A DNA stretch of 64,000 nucleotides from Stomoxys calcitrans (lineage: Eukaryota; Arthropoda; Insecta; Diptera; Muscidae). Positions 43,881 to 54,544 of the stretch are shown one piece after another (the first letter of the stretch is position 1; the number at the start of each line of letters is the position of its first letter). A model generated the notes under the pieces. It saw nothing but the letters and a program-made list of their open reading frames with translations. It searched no databases and was not told where the DNA came from. Where the stretch lies: the NCBI RefSeq assembly GCF_963082655.1, contig NC_081553.1, positions 213,285,910-213,349,909 of the forward strand, in the 5' to 3' direction. Made by a program: the position numbers and the translations under genes.

Positions 43881-43996
43881 TAGATAACACTTGGCGCTAT
43901 TTTACTTTTCAAATCAAATTTGGAATACATTTTCTATGTTAACAGTTTAGTTTTCATATTTCTTCTAAATGTGTCACTGTATTTTCTTCCTTTCAG

Positions 43997-45044
43997 ATAT
44001 TCCGCTGTTCGCCGCCAGGGCGTTGAGACACCTGGCCAGCCCGAGATACAAGTTCTGGACTTTTTAACACAACAACAAAAGTTATTCCCTCAAATTGCCA
44101 AGGGCATATTTTATCGTATGGCAGCTGACTATGTCTGGGATATGTATCGTGTGGTCAATAAGGAGCTCGATGTGGGTAATAAACGTAATCTTCCCGAGTT
44201 ACATGCTTTGACTTGCTGCCTTAAGGCTGTCTGCTCCGAAGATGCTTCCAAAGGAGTGGAAATTCTGCGCAAAGCTTGTGGAGGTCATGGTTTTATGGCC
44301 TCAGCTAATTTTGGAAATATTTATGCCAATGCCACTGCGGCTTGCACCTATGAAGGAGAGAATACTGTACTACTATTGCAGGCTGCTAGATTCTTAACCA
44401 AGAGCTATGTGGGTGGTTTGAAGCGTTGTGTGTTACCCAGAACTGTAGCTTATATGCGCATCTTCACTCGTCCCAAGTGGACAGCAGATGTGGAGACCCT
44501 GGTAGCCTATCTGGAGAAGACCTCCATGGAGAGGGCCAAATTTTCCTTTTTCTATATGCAATCCAACAAAGCAAATCCCAAGATTGCCAATCATGCTGGT
44601 TTGTCACTGGCCAAGGCGGGTATTTTGCATGGCCGGGCTTTTATGGCTCGCATGGCTTTGGATAATGTGCGTTCGCAGATACTCAAAGGACGCATTCCAA
44701 AATCCTTGCAAGGTGTCATAGAGGAGTTGCTGAATATTTTCATTATGGATCTTTTCCTGGCCAGTTTGGATGAAATTCTACACTTCAATTATCTTAGTGC
44801 CAAGCAAGTGCAGGATATTGAAGAACGTTATCAACAGGCTTTATTGGCTTTCCGTCCCAATGCTGTTGCTGTGGTAGATGGTTTTGACTTCCATGATCGT
44901 GTGCTGTCTTCAACTTTGGGCTGCTACGACGGTCAGGCATATGAACGTCTTATGGCAGAGGCTCGCAAGTGTGATTTAAATACTGAAACGGTGAATGCCA
45001 CATTTGAAAGCAGCTTAAAAACTCTGACGAGATCTAATTTGTAA
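43997..45044 (+). CDS. Acyl-CoA oxidase 3' coding exon (shared)
   Basis: The acceptor is TTCCTTTCAG at 43996. The exon completes the split Arg codon and encodes 348 further residues to TAA at 45042-45044. It holds the C-terminal helical domains. The glutamate of CTYEGENTV (about residue 440 of the full protein) aligns with the catalytic base, and GGHGFM with the flavin/substrate region before it. The C-terminus, ...TRSNL, is a weak PTS1-like peroxisomal signal, SNL in place of SKL. Either upstream exon joins it in frame (phase 2). A longer open frame from 43920 runs through intron sequence and is not the exon. The final reading agrees with the usual family length of about 670. Confidence 0.95.
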
Positions 45045-45157
45045 TTGTGAGTGAGAAGATATTTTTTGTTATTTTTTTTATACCATAATTTTTTTGTTAA
45101 ATGGGGTATTTGCAGTGTGAATTATATAAAACAAATGTTATTTCGTATATTTTTGTA

Positions 45158-45163
45158 AATAAA
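45158..45163 (+). terminator. Poly(A) signal of the oxidase gene
   Basis: A canonical AATAAA 114 bp after the stop codon, followed by a GT-rich stretch (AAAGTGTTTGGTTTCG), as expected for a fly 3' end. Confidence 0.65.
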
Positions 45164-45645
45164 GAATTTAAAAGTGTTTGGTTTCGCATTGATTATGGAC
45201 ATAATTTTTAAAATGGTTTTTGAGTGCATCTAATATAGTACTGTATAAAACAACTTCTTATACACAGTATAACATAATTATACAGTTACTATTTCTTATT
45301 GGGTTGTTGTCCATAATAAGTTAAATATTTATAAATAAAAAATATGGCAATGATAACTTTTCTTGCTGCAACAGTGACTCACAAATCAAAAAATTTCAAT
45401 GCGAAGATGTTTGTATACTACTACGGCAGAGTTGAGTTGCTGCTTGGATATTAAATCGTTTTTAATTTCGAAATTATAATAGAACTAGAGTGCTGAAGTC
45501 AAAAGTTTTTACAAGAACAGCATCGTTGTGTTTCTCCAAGAGAAGTAGGAGCTTTTGGTGAAAGAGTTAACCATAGAAAGGTTGTAAGTCCCATACTTAG
45601 CCAGTTCTATATATAAATACCAATTTTATCGCATAAATTTGGACG
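45164..45645. other. Intergenic stretch, nothing recognised
   Basis: AT-rich, without coding potential or known repeat. Confidence 0.45.
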
Positions 45646-45647
45646 TG

Positions 45648-46265
45648 TTCCTACCTCATTGGATGGGGTATATTAATCTAGTCATTCCGTTTGTAACACC
45701 TCGAAAAATTGATCTGCGACCCCATAAAGTTTATATTCTTGATCGTCTGGACATTCTGAGTCGAACTAGCCATGTACGTCTGTCGAAATCACGACAGTGG
45801 TCTAACACGTAAAGCTAGCCGCTTGAAATTTTGTACAGATACTTAATATGGATGTAAGTCGTTGGGAATTGCAAATGGGCCATATGGCCCATAGCTCCTA
45901 TATAAACCAAATCGGAAGATTTGACTTCTTGAGACACTGGAAGCCACAATTTTGTAAGATTTCGCAGAAATTAGGCATGCAGTGTTTCCTTACGACTTCT
46001 ATAAATTGTGCCAAGTACGGTTCAAATTGGTCTATAACATGATATATAGTCCCATATAAACCCATCTCCCGATTTGATTGCTTGAGCCTCTTGAAGCCAC
46101 AATTTTTGTCCGATTTGGCTAAAATTTTGCATGCGATGTTCTGTTACGGTTTCCAATAACTGAGCTATGTACGGTTTAAATCGGTTTATAATCTGATATA
46201 GCTCCCATAAAAACCGAGTTCGGATTTGTATTGGTTTATGAATTGATACAGTTTTTAGGTTCTCA
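45648..46265 (+). mobile_element. DINE-1-like element, diverged
   Basis: Has the 5' module (TTGGATGGGGTATATTAATC, CCCCATAAAGTTTATATTC, GCTAGCCGCTTGAAATTTTG) and three core units with AACATGATATATAGTCCCAT-like blocks. The (GTCY)n tract is reduced and the 3' end is missing. Confidence 0.8.
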
Positions 46266-46739
46266 CATTGTTAAAAGCTCCGTTTACATGTTGGCATCGA
46301 AGGATTCTTCTATCCTTTGCTCCTAACAAATTTACTTGAAACAGCCCCTGACCTCGAAATGTTAAAGATGTACTTATGATCCGTTTTGGAGGCTTTCCTT
46401 TGGATCACTTTGAAGTTTACGAATTTTCACTTTGCTGTTAAATCCCCCAATGATGAATGTAACTCCATCAACATAGTGGCTTTGTTGCTTGGGAACATCC
46501 ACACAATTTAACTTTGGTTTTAATTTTGTATATCATTTTATGCATTACATCTGTTCAATACATAATTCACTAGAGCTTGGTTCCTATTGGCTCCTTTTCA
46601 AACATATGTTACGTAAATGCGCGCCAATACGATTCTGTTCTCAAACACATGGGCACCGAACAGGGATGAGCAACAGCAATAGATATGGTACAAAAGTGAT
46701 TTGAAAGAGTACATCAAGTAGAAAGGTACTTTTTAGTAA
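46266..46739. other. Unassigned stretch
   Basis: No gene or known repeat was recognised. Confidence 0.4.
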
Positions 46740-47135
46740 AAATTAATGCTGACAGAGGCTGTGAGAATTTCTTCGTCCTTATTAAGTATTCAAGGATGTA
46801 ATCCCATGATGTCTCAGAGCTCCGCTTGAAAGAGAGATACGTTTGCACCTAGATCGGAGAAGAAATGCCTTGCCAAGATGGAAAGCCTGGCGCCAGACAT
46901 GAACACAGCAAATGTACGATCATCTAATAGAATGTATGCCAGACTGGCGAACGGTTCGCTCCCCAATGACGAGCTCTTCAAGGCATATTCGTGCACCTTT
47001 TTATTTTCCGGAATATCATTGTATCCGGGGATCCACGACGGCCTAATACCTAAGTCTCTACTCGGTGTGATCCAACCAGGATCTTATCGCTTTGTCAATT
47101 TTGGCATTTGTAGTATATTACATGCTCAGGAGACC
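46740..47135 (-). pseudogene. LINE RNase H region remnant
   Basis: The minus strand reads SWIPGYNDIPENKKVHEYAL near 47000, similar to the WVPGH.DI.GNE.ADELA end of LINE RNase H. VSLFQAEL near 46820 resembles the domain's start. The order is inverted relative to a normal domain and there are stops, so rearranged fragments are likely. Confidence 0.5.
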
Positions 47136-47580
47136 TCTCCTTGATTAAAAAAAATACCTTCTTAAGATGGAAGGTTTTGACCCTGTCGATTTTTTTCTCC
47201 TCATCCTAACTAAAAAAGCTTCTACAATACACAGAAGTCGCGCATAACAAAAGATTTTTAAGTTCGCCTCCTCAGATCTATAACACTGTGCTCGTTTATA
47301 ACTCATGGTGTTAAACTGTCATGTTGTTTGGTGGTGGAGACTTGACTTATCCATCTTTATCTTGGAGCCAAACAGGATTTCGTCTACATCTCGGAGCCGG
47401 CCCGTCTTCATCTAAGAGTCATCCAATTCCGTCTCCTCATAAGGGACATCAATGAAGACTGAGATCTCACTGATAGCTTTCTTTTTACTCCTTTTGCTGA
47501 ATTTGGTATGGATCGTTGACCGATTGACGATTTTTCGAAAATAGTTCAGTTTATGAAACTTGTTGATCCTCAACACTCAA
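47136..47580. other. Unassigned stretch
   Basis: No coding exon was recognised. Confidence 0.4.
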
Positions 47581-47584
47581 GCAC

Positions 47585-47640
47585 CACGATTTGGCCAGGC
47601 CGAACATATCTTACTAATGTTGTACTTGTTTTTATACCCT
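47585..47640 (+). mobile_element. DINE 3' terminal remnant
   Basis: GATTTGGCCAGGCCGAACAT is a mutated form of the DINE end GATTCGGCCCGGCCGAAC. It is followed by GTACTTGTTTTTATACCCTC, where the next element would begin. Confidence 0.55.
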
Positions 47641-47647
47641 CTATTAT

Positions 47648-47806
47648 ATGCGCCTCGGTAGTCGAGTTGGTAGAATGCTCGGATTACAGTGCGGGGGTCA
47701 TGGTTTCGATTCCCACCAAAGGCCTTGGTCTGTCCCTGCTGTGGCATCACAATGGACTTAAAAATGTCTGAGTGAGTGAGACTGCCACTCTTACCTAACC
47801 TAATCT
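47648..47806 (+). mobile_element. tRNA-derived SINE with AACCTAA tail
   Basis: The head reads GCGCCTCGGTAGTCGAGTTG (box A TAGTCGAGTTGG) and GGTTTCGATTCCCACC (box B). A short body (ATCACAATGGACTTAAAAATG, GAGTGAGTGAGACTGCC) follows and it ends CTTACCTAACCTAATC. The acceptor strands pair only partly, so it is a SINE and not a tRNA gene. It lies inside a DINE start. Confidence 0.7.
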
Positions 47807-48557
47807 ATACCCTACACCATGGCATGGATTTATGTATATACTATACTAGCTTAGTCATTCCATTTGTTACCCATCGAAATATGTATGTATTTATCTGAGG
47901 CCCCATAAAGTATACATATATTTGATCCCCATGTTATTTTAAGTCAATCTAGCCATGTCCGTCCGTCCGTCTGTAACGCTAGACGCTTGAAATTTTGCTC
48001 AAATACTTCCTATTAGTGTTGGTCAGTTGGAATTGTAAATGGCCCATATCGGTCCCTGTTTTGTTATAGCTCCCATATAAATCGGTTTCCTGATTTGACT
48101 TCTTGAGGCTCTAGAAGGTGCTGTGACATTCAACGGATGTGCCATGTATGGTCCGAATCGGTCCAAAACTAGATATAGCTCCCATATAAACCCATCTCCT
48201 GAATATACTTCCTGAGCCTCTGGACGGCGCAATTTGGCGGAAATTTTGCACAATGACCTCTGCTATGACTTTCAACAACTGTACCAGGTATGGGCCAAAT
48301 CGGTTCCCAACCTGCTATAACTCCCACACAAACCGATCTCTCGAATTTTTCTTGAGCCCTTATAGGGCGAAATTCTTATACGACTTGGCACAATGGTCTT
48401 CAACATCCAAAAGAAACCACCCAAACTATGGTCTCCAAGTTCTAAATCAAGTATGACCTGAATCGGTTCATAGCTCTTCTTATCCATTATCCTTTGTTTG
48501 CCTATAAAGAGATACGTGGTACATAGCCCGGCCGAATTTAGAACGCTTTTACTTGTC
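47807..48557 (+). mobile_element. DINE-1-like element
   Basis: TATACCCTACACCATGGCATG, CCCCATAAAGTATACATATATTTG, TCTAGCCATGTCCGTCCGTC, four diverged core units, then the 3' end GGCCGAATTTAGAACGCTTTTACTTG. Confidence 0.85.
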
Positions 48558-49121
48558 AATTTTAATTTTTCTTAATTTTTTATTGTTTTATTAAAAAAAT
48601 ATGCAAAGTATAACACAAGGTTACCAATAAACATTTGTGTTTACACGTACCAAAATTGTACCATGCATACAATTTACCATCCCTGGCACAGAGAGAATGT
48701 ACTCTTACTCAATAAAAACAGAGACCAAAAAGTTTGTTTCTCTTCAATCTACTTGCCATGGCGCGGCGTTGAGATTTTGGTTATGTTAGGACGGGCGGAC
48801 GGGCCATTATGCATTACAACTTCATTCAGTTACGGTATTTCAGACGCGTTAGACGTTACCGGAAACAAATTTGTGGAATAGTGAATTCGTAGCCGTCGTC
48901 GTAAATTGTTGTTGCCTTTGAAATGGTTAAACAAATATAATAACGTCTTACGAGTTGTGTTAACTAAATTGCAAAAGATTTACAAAAATCTTCGTTTAAC
49001 TTGGTCTCTTCGAAACGAAAAAAACGTAAACAATTGAAATTTACGTGTTCTGCTCTTATATCAATGTGGTGGTAGCATGCGGCGTGTGTAAACAATACCG
49101 CATTGTTGTATAGTCGTCGAG
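48558..49121. other. Upstream region of a candidate promoter
   Basis: No repeat or exon was recognised. It is less repetitive than its surroundings and leads directly into the TATA/Inr pair, so it may contain upstream regulatory sequence. Confidence 0.35.
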
Positions 49122-49155
49122 TATAAAAATCTGGCAAAGCGCATCCAATTCATTC
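49122..49155 (+). promoter_or_regulatory. TATA + initiator core promoter
   Basis: TATAAAA at 49122 and TCATTC at 49150-49155 (consensus TCAKTY). The initiator A is at 49152, exactly 30 bp from the first T of the TATA box. This is the textbook fly spacing. No DPE is present at +28. It would drive a gene to the right whose coding exons are not in the window. Confidence 0.6.
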
Positions 49156-50182
49156 GCTAGAAGTAGAAGTTGTTATTGTTATTATGCAGTATATACTTCA
49201 ATTTCGGGAATAAGTAACAAGAATAGTAAAAAAACAACAATAACAACAACTAGTGTTGGGTGTCATTATCTTAAATGCATTGTGCATCTCATCTATGAAT
49301 TGAATGGCAGAAAAAAAGTGTTTAAGTGTGTTTGCAGCTAAAGTGTGAGTGTGAATACATGCCATTTTTTTGTTGTTTCTTCTTTTCTCAAGACCACAAT
49401 AGTGGAGTGAAGTGATAGAGTAAAGAGATAACAATAACAACAACACATTCTATATTGTCTGTGGCAGTGGCATTGAAAAAGAGAAAAATTCTAACGTAAT
49501 CACATCATATGTTCATATTGGTTGGTCTTATCGAATAGCGCTGTATATGAAACATTAAGAAACGTATAAAATTTAATACAAAGTGTTTTAGAAACAAAAG
49601 AATAAAACAAAAGAAGCTTTTAGCAACGTTTTTTTTGGAAAACCAATAAAAAAAATCTACATAATACTAATTAAACAAAATAGAAAACCCCATAGCACAA
49701 CAGCAGCAGTAGCAGTAACAGCAGCCGCTTAACAGCATCCCAACAGCAACAAGAACCACAAAACACGGTAATATTATCACGTTTAGCACGTTGTTGTATT
49801 GTATATGTAGCTATGTTTGGTTTGTTTCTGGTTTGTTATTGTTTTCCGTTTTCATTTTGCTGCTGTTTCCTTAGCCAGTCAGACGACGACGACGACATCT
49901 GTTTTCTTTTTTTTTTTGTTTGACGTTGATGCCGCACACAGCAGACGATCGAGTTGGTCTTATTTGTGCACAACAAAGGCAACAACAACATCAAACAAAA
50001 TAAAAGAATTAAGAGAAGTAAAACAAAACTAACAAAATAAACAAAAAACTGAAAAAAAATCTACAACGAAACCGGTACCAAAAGAAAGAGTTAATAAAAA
50101 TACCACGATAGGCACACACTCTTCGCACATAATCACGAGTCGTTATTTTTGAAAGTGGTACAAATTCAATTAAACAAAACCA
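49152..50182 (+). other. Candidate untranslated first exon
   Basis: The sequence after the initiator is rich in CAA, CAG and AAAC runs, with a CAGCAGCAGTAGCAGTAACA stretch near 49700. This is typical of long fly 5' leaders. Possible splice donors are ACGGTAATA at about 49769 and CAGGTATTT at about 50183. Short ATG frames inside have no homology. The exon end is a guess. Confidence 0.4.
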
Positions 50183-50620
50183 GGTATTTTTATATCAAAG
50201 TTTAGCTTTTTAACAAATTGTGGGAAATTTATTGTTGTACATAGTTTGGCAAGACAGTCTATAAGAAGTAAAAATCAGGACATCGATATATAGAGAAGCA
50301 GTATCAATGCGCAGACCGAATCATTGTAAAAAATTAAGCCTAAAGGATGGTACTAGGTATATTCGTTTTTCGCAGGTAAAAACACATCCTTCTCACGGTT
50401 ACTTTTTTGAAACACTACAAAAATCTCAATGATGACATAATAATTTTATGACAATATTTTCATAAGTCCTACTGAATGCAATCAGCAAGTTTTTTTTTGT
50501 TTCAAAAACGATTATTTTAACGTAGTAATCATGAAAAAAATTCTTTAAAAGCGAATATAATACCACCCTTAATCGGGTGAAATTGCGCCCTCTATAGGCG
50601 GAATGCATCTTAAAGGATAC
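50183..50620. other. Stretch before the BEL/Pao insertion
   Basis: AT-rich, with no coding exon recognised. CCTTAATCGGGTGAAATTGCG and CCTCTATAGGCG near 50570 resemble a DINE core remnant. Confidence 0.4.
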
Positions 50621-51077
50621 TGTTCACGTTCGTGCTGTGGCGTGGTTTGGTCTGCTCTGTGATTTTGATAGCAACCCCGATTTTGGTTTTGAAGTGGCCA
50701 CTATGTCTTCAGGCGTGGGATATTTCTTCTAATCGTTGCTTACATGGCGCACTCGCTGGATTAGTTTAAGGAAATTATGAATGTTTTGTAATTAAATAGT
50801 TACTAGTTGCTATGATCGTTGAAGTGGACGGACGTATATTCTTCAAATAAACAAATTTGTTAATTTCGCTGAATTTGAAACCGCTGCTTGTTATTTCCGA
50901 CGCGAAAAGGTGAAACACGTTTAAGTTTCCTGGTTGTGGCACGCGCACTAAATAACCGTGTATTATTAAAAGAACCTTTTTTTTTGCCTGGTTTGCCTTT
51001 GTTGGTTCCAGTGGTGTTCCACCAGTGTTTGGTTTAATTGTTGTTGGGATTTTGCCCTTTTGTTTTGCCGCGTAACA
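50621..51077 (+). repeat. 5' LTR of a BEL/Pao element
   Basis: 457 bp from TGTTCACGTTCG to GCGTAACA, with the TGT...ACA ends common in BEL/Pao. It is followed at once by AGGTCCTTCGAACCGGATAC, which resembles the complement of a tRNA T-arm and acceptor end, as a primer-binding site should. Confidence 0.85.
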
Positions 51078-52202
51078 TAGGTCCTTCGAACCGGATACGT
51101 TGGAATACGAGGATCACTTTTAATCTCTCCCACAGATTTTGGCCAAATCAGGTAATATTATCGGTTTATTGGTGCGTACTAACCTTTTTATTAACAAAAG
51201 TAAAGTTGTTAATAAAATTTATTTGTTGTTGAGTACCCCATTTTTTAATCCTAAAAGGTGTGGATCTGGCAACGACGTCACAGCTGATCGACGTATTGAT
51301 ACAAAATACCAACAAATAACATTAAATTACTCGTTGGTCTTCTTCTTGTTATTCTGCTCTATTTTGGTTTTTCGCTTTGGAGCAAAATTTCTTTGTTGAA
51401 TGTTTAATTAAAACAAAGACATACCGCAAAATAAAGGAGAAATATAAAAAAAAAAAAAATATTAATAATAACAAATCTAATTGGTGCCTGTGCAAGATAA
51501 ATGGTTGTGTTTTTATTTTTCATTTATCTTTGTTGACAGCTGTTGACATTTTGTACTGTTGGTAAAGGAGACTTCTAATAACAAGTTGCTTCGTCCATTA
51601 CTTTTGGTTTTGGTTTGCATTGAATTTGTTATAATTAAATTGCTATTTTAGTAAAATTTCGCTGTTTTTGGTTGGAAGTGCTACAATTGCAACCAGTGTT
51701 TTTAATTCTTGTATGGAAAAGAGTTATTTTTTATATTTTTATCTAGCCGAAGAATTTTCGTTTGTCCACATTCTTTTTAGCAAGCTGTCTAAGTAAAGTG
51801 GAGACGTATAATCAGAAGTTGATTCGTCCTTCTCATATATTTCACTTGTATTTCGTGGACAATTATTTAATTTGCTATTTTCCACAAGTTTCGCTATACT
51901 TGGATAATTTAGCAAGGCCTTGGTGAGCGTTTTGGGAAAAGTGCTTCAGTGAAAATAGCATACCCCTATATATTATTGTGGAAATTTTTTTTTCTTTTTC
52001 TTTGCTAACAATCGGTCTTCGTTTTACATACCTGACATTCTCTGTAGTAAGAGACTTATCATAAGAAGTTGATTCGTCCCGCAATTTTATTTAATTGGTA
52101 ATTATTTTTATTTGTGGCTTCCTTGCTAGTTTTCACCAAATTTCGTTGCCCTCGGACATTTATCGGGATTCGGTGATCAGTTTGGTCTTGTTTAGGTGAA
52201 AC

Positions 52203-53705
52203 ATGGCAGAGTCGAAATTTTTCATTAAATTTAGGAAACTTGTGGCAGTATTCCTCGATTTCGAGAATGAATACAATGCTATGAACAACGACGATCATAC
52301 CATGTTTACTGTGGAACTGCGGAAGGCAGAACTTAACAGGCTTTGGAATAGGATAAACACAGCTTATGAGAGTTTCAGTGTTGAATGCGATGGGTCGGAG
52401 AATGAAGAAGAGGCTTCACGTTTATATAGGCAGTGTAGAGAAGCCTACATCAGTTGTGCAGCACAAATGGGTGAGTTGTCCCAGTCATTCGCTAACCATT
52501 CCACTTTGTCGTCAACAATGGCTAGTCCTCACCAAGTCCAACGGAGAGAACCTTTGGAAAATAGATTTTTGGACCATCGTTTGCGTTTGCCACCCTGCAC
52601 CACTGAAGTTTTTCACGGTGACTACTTGTCATGGCCTTCGTTTAGAGATATGTTTACAGCCGTATACATTGATTGTAAATCCATTACACCTGTTGAGAAG
52701 CTGTTCTATTTGCGTCAAAGTACTCAGGGGGAGGCTTTGGAAATAGTTAAAAAATCCCCTTTGACGAATGATGGGTTTGAGAACGCATGGTCCAATCTTA
52801 AAAGTCGATATGAGAACAAGAGAATATTGGTCAATAGTCAGTTGAAGATTCTTTTTAATCTTGGATCGGTTAAATCCGAGTCAGCAGGGGAGATAAATCG
52901 CCTTCAGCGGGACATCAATAATTGTATTACCGCTTTGAAATTGCATGAAATCGATATACACAGTTGGGATCCAATTTTTGTATTTTTGTGCTCAACCAAG
53001 TTACCAACTAATACTTTATCGCTTTGGGAGCAGACTGTTAGAAATAAGACGGAGATTTCAAAGTGGTCGGATCTGGACGATTTTCTGACAGCTAGATTCC
53101 AGTCTTTGGAAACAGTGTATGACCTGACACATTCCCATGAGGTTAAACCGACGGATACAAAGGATTCTCACGAAGCTTCCCGGTCCAGCAGCAAGGTAAA
53201 GTCGTACCAGACTAATATGGATAAAAGATTGTGTTTTGTGTGTTCACAAGATCATGTTGTGAAGTCCTGCCCAAGGTTTTTAGAAATGAATCAAGAGCAA
53301 AGGTTTATTACTGTGAAAAGGAATAATCTTTGTTTGAATTGCTTCAGCAGTAATCATAAGCTAAATCAGTGTACAAGCAAATTTAGTTGCTCGAAATGCA
53401 AATTGAGGCATCACACTCTCTTGCATAAAGAATCTAGACAGCTGGATACTGAAGACATGGTGAATTTGGAGGCTCAGCCTGGTACGAGTCGGTTTGCGGC
53501 CCAGAACGCTGCGAGTGATGAATCCAGGGTACAAAATTGTTTCGTATCTACTCGGAAGCAGGTGCTTTTGGGGACGGCCATTGTTCACATTGAGGTTAAT
53601 GGAACTGTTTTCTCGGCAAGGGCGTTGATTGATTCTGGCTCTCAGGCTACATTTATTTCCGAGAAACTACAACGACGATTTTTTTTTCACATGAATGAAT
53701 TTTGA
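52203..53705 (+). CDS. BEL/Pao Gag with zinc knuckles and protease start
   Basis: 500 residues. The N-terminal part is helical. FHGDYLSWPSFRDMF from residue 137 starts the conserved gag domain (DUF1759 type). Cys/His clusters follow: CFVCSQDHVVKSC, CLNCFSSNHKLNQC and CSKCKLRHHTLLH (roughly 350-410), nucleic-acid-binding knuckles typical of BEL/Pao. Near the end ALIDSGSQATFIS is the aspartic protease active-site region with D-S-G. The frame then stops shortly after, in a short non-homologous tail, because the rest of pol is deleted. The product could assemble RNA particles but has no polymerase, so mobility would need a helper. Confidence 0.9.
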   Translation: MAESKFFIKFRKLVAVFLDFENEYNAMNNDDHTMFTVELRKAELNRLWNRINTAYESFSVECDGSENEEEASRLYRQCREAYISCAAQMGELSQSFANHSTLSSTMASPHQVQRREPLENRFLDHRLRLPPCTTEVFHGDYLSWPSFRDMFTAVYIDCKSITPVEKLFYLRQSTQGEALEIVKKSPLTNDGFENAWSNLKSRYENKRILVNSQLKILFNLGSVKSESAGEINRLQRDINNCITALKLHEIDIHSWDPIFVFLCSTKLPTNTLSLWEQTVRNKTEISKWSDLDDFLTARFQSLETVYDLTHSHEVKPTDTKDSHEASRSSSKVKSYQTNMDKRLCFVCSQDHVVKSCPRFLEMNQEQRFITVKRNNLCLNCFSSNHKLNQCTSKFSCSKCKLRHHTLLHKESRQLDTEDMVNLEAQPGTSRFAAQNAASDESRVQNCFVSTRKQVLLGTAIVHIEVNGTVFSARALIDSGSQATFISEKLQRRFFFHMNEF

Positions 53706-53894
53706 AAATGCTGTTTTTTGTGTAATATAGTTGAATTGCCTCATGAATTAAATATGAAATCAATGTGCTTTTTCTAGTTGGCACTGATGTGAACAACGCA
53801 TTAATTCTTTTTTTCTTTTTGCTGTTTTATTTTCCTTGCTTTTCGAGTTATTTTCAGAGCTTTCGGATACCGCAAGACTGAAAGGTGGCCGGGA

Positions 53895-54333
53895 TGTTCA
53901 CGTTCGTGCTGTGGCGTGGTTTGGTCTGCTCTGTGATTTTGATAGCAACCCCGATTTTGGTTTTGAAGTGGCCACTATGTCTTCAGGCGTGGGATATTTC
54001 TTCTAATCGTTGCTTACATGGCGCACTCGCTGGATTAGTTTAAGGAAATTATGAATGTTTTGTAATTAAATAGTTACTAGTTGCTATGATCGTTGAAGTG
54101 GACGGACGTATATTCTTCAAATAAACAAATTTGTTAATTTCGCTGAATTTGAAACCGCTGCTTGTTATTTCCGACGCGAAAAGGTGAAACACGTTTAAGT
54201 TTCCTGGTTGTGGCACGCGCACTAAATAACCGTGTATTATTAAAAGAACCTTTTTTTTTGCCTGGTTTGCCTTTGTTGGTTCCAGTGGTGTTCCACCAGT
54301 GTTTGGTTTAATTGTTGTTGGGATTTTGCCCTT
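53895..54333 (+). repeat. 3' LTR of the BEL/Pao element, clipped
   Basis: Identical by eye to 50621-51059 over 439 bp, offset 3274 with no indel. The last 18 bp of the 5' copy (to GCGTAACA) are replaced by CAGCGTCGGATCGC. Confidence 0.9.
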
Positions 54334-54544
54334 CAGCGTCGGATCGCTATTTTTGCTCAATTTCAAACATTTAACTTTGATAATAGTATCAATAAGAAAA
54401 ATATCAATCGATATTCAGACAAAAAATAAAAAATCGATAGTGCCATGGATATTTTGATAAAAACACTTCATGCAAAATTTTACCAAATCGGATAATAATT
54501 GCGCTCACAATATCCCATATTGACTTCTTGAGCTTAACACTACC

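Larger units (their letters stand above)
50621..54333 (+). mobile_element. Young, gag-only BEL/Pao retrotransposon
   Basis: Two LTRs, 439 bp of overlap without a difference by eye, flank an interior that holds gag and the beginning of the protease only. RT, RNase H and integrase are absent. A purine-rich tract (ACTGAAAGGTGGCCGGGA) precedes the 3' LTR. The region 51078-52202 is an untranslated leader. The 3' LTR lacks its last 18 bp and no target-site duplication was found. Confidence 0.9.

Noticed and set aside
43920..43996. Extension of the oxidase 3' exon to an upstream ATG at 43920
   Set aside because: The stretch is intron: it ends with a polypyrimidine tract and CAG at 43996 and its translation does not match the family.
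47651..47722. Possible tRNA gene
   Set aside because: A and B boxes are present but the acceptor stem pairs poorly and SINE body and tail sequence follows.
54049..54366. 105-codon minus-strand frame
   Set aside because: It lies inside the 3' LTR and runs out of it; it has no family similarity.
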